From positions 1-7,292 of the forward strand of contig CAJTVR010000146.1 of the NCBI GenBank assembly GCA_910580075.1: 7,292 nt of DNA. The letters are read 5' to 3'. This DNA comes from an uncultured Eubacterium sp. (GTDB lineage Bacteria > Bacillota > Clostridia > Lachnospirales > Lachnospiraceae). The notes under the pieces were generated by a model. It ran no database searches. It was not told where the DNA came from and saw nothing but the letters and a program-made list of their open reading frames with translations. Shown piece after piece: positions 6,545 to 7,292 of the stretch; the first letter of the stretch is position 1, and every line of letters starts with the position of its first letter. Both the position numbers and the translations under genes were made by a program.

Positions 6545-7003
6545 CTAACTGTTAAACTCTGTAATATTTGCGTCATTTAATGTAAAATCATAATAATTTA
6601 AATCATCCCGAAATGTCCAGCCGACACTTTTCCAGAAACGGTTTCCGACCTCGTTGCTCTTAAATGCAATCAGCGACACTTTATTAATCTGCTCTTTCTG
6701 CAGCGCTCTCATTGCAAATACCGCCATAGCCTTTCCGATTCCCTTTTTCCGGTAATCTTCACGGACACATACATGGTAAAAACAGCCGCGTCTGCCATCA
6801 TGGCCGCACAGAATCGCCCCGATTATGCATCCGTGATCCTGCGCTACTACACTGGTGGAAGGATTGCGCCGGATAAAACGCGTAACGCCTCCTTTTGAAT
6901 CATCAATGGACCGGATGCCGAATCCGTGAATCGTCATCCACAATGCACGGACCTGCTCATAATCCGCGGTTTGCATTTCCCTGATCTGAATTCCCTGCTG
7001 CAT
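6545..7003 (-). CDS. GNAT-family N-acetyltransferase in the arginine block, 152 aa
   Basis: Acetyl-CoA-dependent N-acetyltransferase; substrate not identifiable from sequence. The ATG at 7003 has AAAGGA 6 nt upstream. The single GNAT domain fills the protein. It has an N-terminal IREMQTADYEQVRALW, then CGHDGRRG (66-73) before strand 4, and motif A YHVCVREDYRKKGIGKAM with the acetyl-CoA pyrophosphate loop R85-K-K-G-I-G90. Motif B is NEVGNRFWKSVGW (117-129). The G-x-DG-x-RG segment recalls the YpeA-like subgroup. It is the first gene before argB and argD, on the same strand, 42 bp upstream of argB. The context makes a role in acetylating glutamate (a short N-acetylglutamate synthase) worth testing, but general amine or peptide acetylation is equally possible. 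No argA-type kinase-like domain is fused to it. No clear promoter was found upstream, where the repeat element begins within about 50 bp. Confidence 0.9.
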   Translation of the reverse strand: MQQGIQIREMQTADYEQVRALWMTIHGFGIRSIDDSKGGVTRFIRRNPSTSVVAQDHGCIIGAILCGHDGRRGCFYHVCVREDYRKKGIGKAMAVFAMRALQKEQINKVSLIAFKSNEVGNRFWKSVGWTFRDDLNYYDFTLNDANITEFNS

Positions 7004-7052
7004 ATGCTGTCCTTTCTTTATTTTACAGCCGAAATTACGGCATTTTTTAATT

Positions 7053-7101
7053 TATAGTTTACCCGGACGCCGGACAGTCTATGGTTTACCCGGACGCCGG
7101 G
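7053..7101. repeat. Tandem duplication of the repeat-element tip, two units with 27-bp period
   Basis: The unit TATAGTTTACCCGGACGCCGG at 7053-7073 recurs as TATGGTTTACCCGGACGCCGG at 7080-7100, differing at one base. Each unit carries the CCCGG-ACG-CCGG(G) mini-hairpin that forms the outer end of the repeat arm. Only the inner unit continues into the full arm. The duplication lies about 50 bp upstream of the GNAT start codon, in the expected promoter zone. Confidence 0.75.
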
Positions 7102-7292
7102 CGGAGACACTTTTTCCTTTTTCTGTGACTCCGGAGAACAGTTAGAAATTCTTAATTTTCTGCTTCATATTCAGGATTTGGGGCTCTCTGCCTGCAGCTG
7201 CCGGAAACTCAGAAGCCCAAAAAGATGCCTGCCCGTTCCACTGCATAAAGCATGAAATAACGCCAGGGCATCAGGCACCGGTCCGTCCGCTG
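7089..7292. repeat. Partial copy of the dispersed repeat element (arm, core stem-loop, core segment), cut by the window edge
   Basis: The arm 7089-7167 is the inverted counterpart of 58-136 (69 of 79 identical). A 77-bp core (7168-7244) follows, with its own stem-loop: GGGCTCTCTG (7181-7190) against CAGAAGCCC (7210-7218), nine pairs with one bulge. Segment 7245-7292 directly repeats 1-48 (42 of 48 identical). In the left copy this segment is followed after 9 bp by an arm in the opposite orientation, so a complete element is predicted to be arm, core, segment, arm, about 292 bp in all. It has a MITE-like layout, but target-site duplications cannot be checked because each copy is incomplete. 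Confidence 0.8.

Noticed and set aside
7021..7050. Plus-strand mini-terminator GCCG-AAATTA-CGGC followed by ATTTTTT
   Set aside because: The stem is only four pairs, and no plus-strand gene precedes it.
7004..7180. ArgR/AhrC operator upstream of the GNAT-argB-argD block
   Set aside because: I looked for a TGAATA-type palindrome with ATTCA. Only loose AT-rich fragments such as TTCATATTCA occur, not a credible box.
1..7292. Phage, CRISPR, tRNA/rRNA or transposase genes
   Set aside because: No regularly spaced repeats, cloverleaf, rRNA-like stretch or recombinase motif was seen; the only repeats are the two partial elements and the 27-bp duplication.

Overview
The window reads as chromosomal DNA of an anaerobic Clostridia member, most likely Lachnospiraceae. 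The evidence is the protein style (GerM-like GerMN lipoprotein, OmpR-type regulator ending in a WGVGYYY-type motif, lipoprotein ComEA homologue, clostridial ArgB/ArgD), the strong AAGGAG-type ribosome binding sites, and a moderate GC content. All seven supported genes lie on the minus strand, so transcription runs from high to low coordinates. The genus is inference.

Layout along transcription. At 7053-7292 there is part of a repetitive element. Next comes an arginine block: a GNAT acetyltransferase (6545-7003), argB (5546-6502) and argD (4405-5601). The 377-bp gap 4028-4404 holds no convincing gene. It does hold a good sigma-A-type promoter (4087-4115) and a leader hairpin that buries the next ribosome binding site. 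A second, envelope-linked block follows: an SLBB plus helix-hairpin-helix lipoprotein related to ComEA (3374-4027), an OmpR-family response regulator (2661-3350), its histidine kinase (1219-2649) and a two-domain GerMN lipoprotein (162-1142). A second partial copy of the repeat element (1-136) closes the window.

How the genes fit together. ArgB and ArgD carry out steps 2 and 4 of ornithine/arginine synthesis. Neither argC nor argJ/argA is in view, and the co-transcribed GNAT protein is an untested candidate for acetyl-group entry. The second block couples a two-component system to two predicted surface lipoproteins. Its regulator-kinase-GerMN lipoprotein order matches the actinobacterial mtrA-mtrB-lpqB arrangement, which suggests that the GerMN lipoprotein tunes the kinase.

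The most unusual feature is the repeat. Comparing the two partial copies gives a reconstructed element of about 290 bp. It has roughly 79-bp inverted arms (69/79 identical between the copies) around an asymmetric core containing a 48-bp segment repeated at the two window edges (42/48). Small hairpins occur inside the arms. No transposase is visible. It looks like a MITE-like or RNA-structured dispersed repeat, and both window edges fall inside it at nearly the same internal position.
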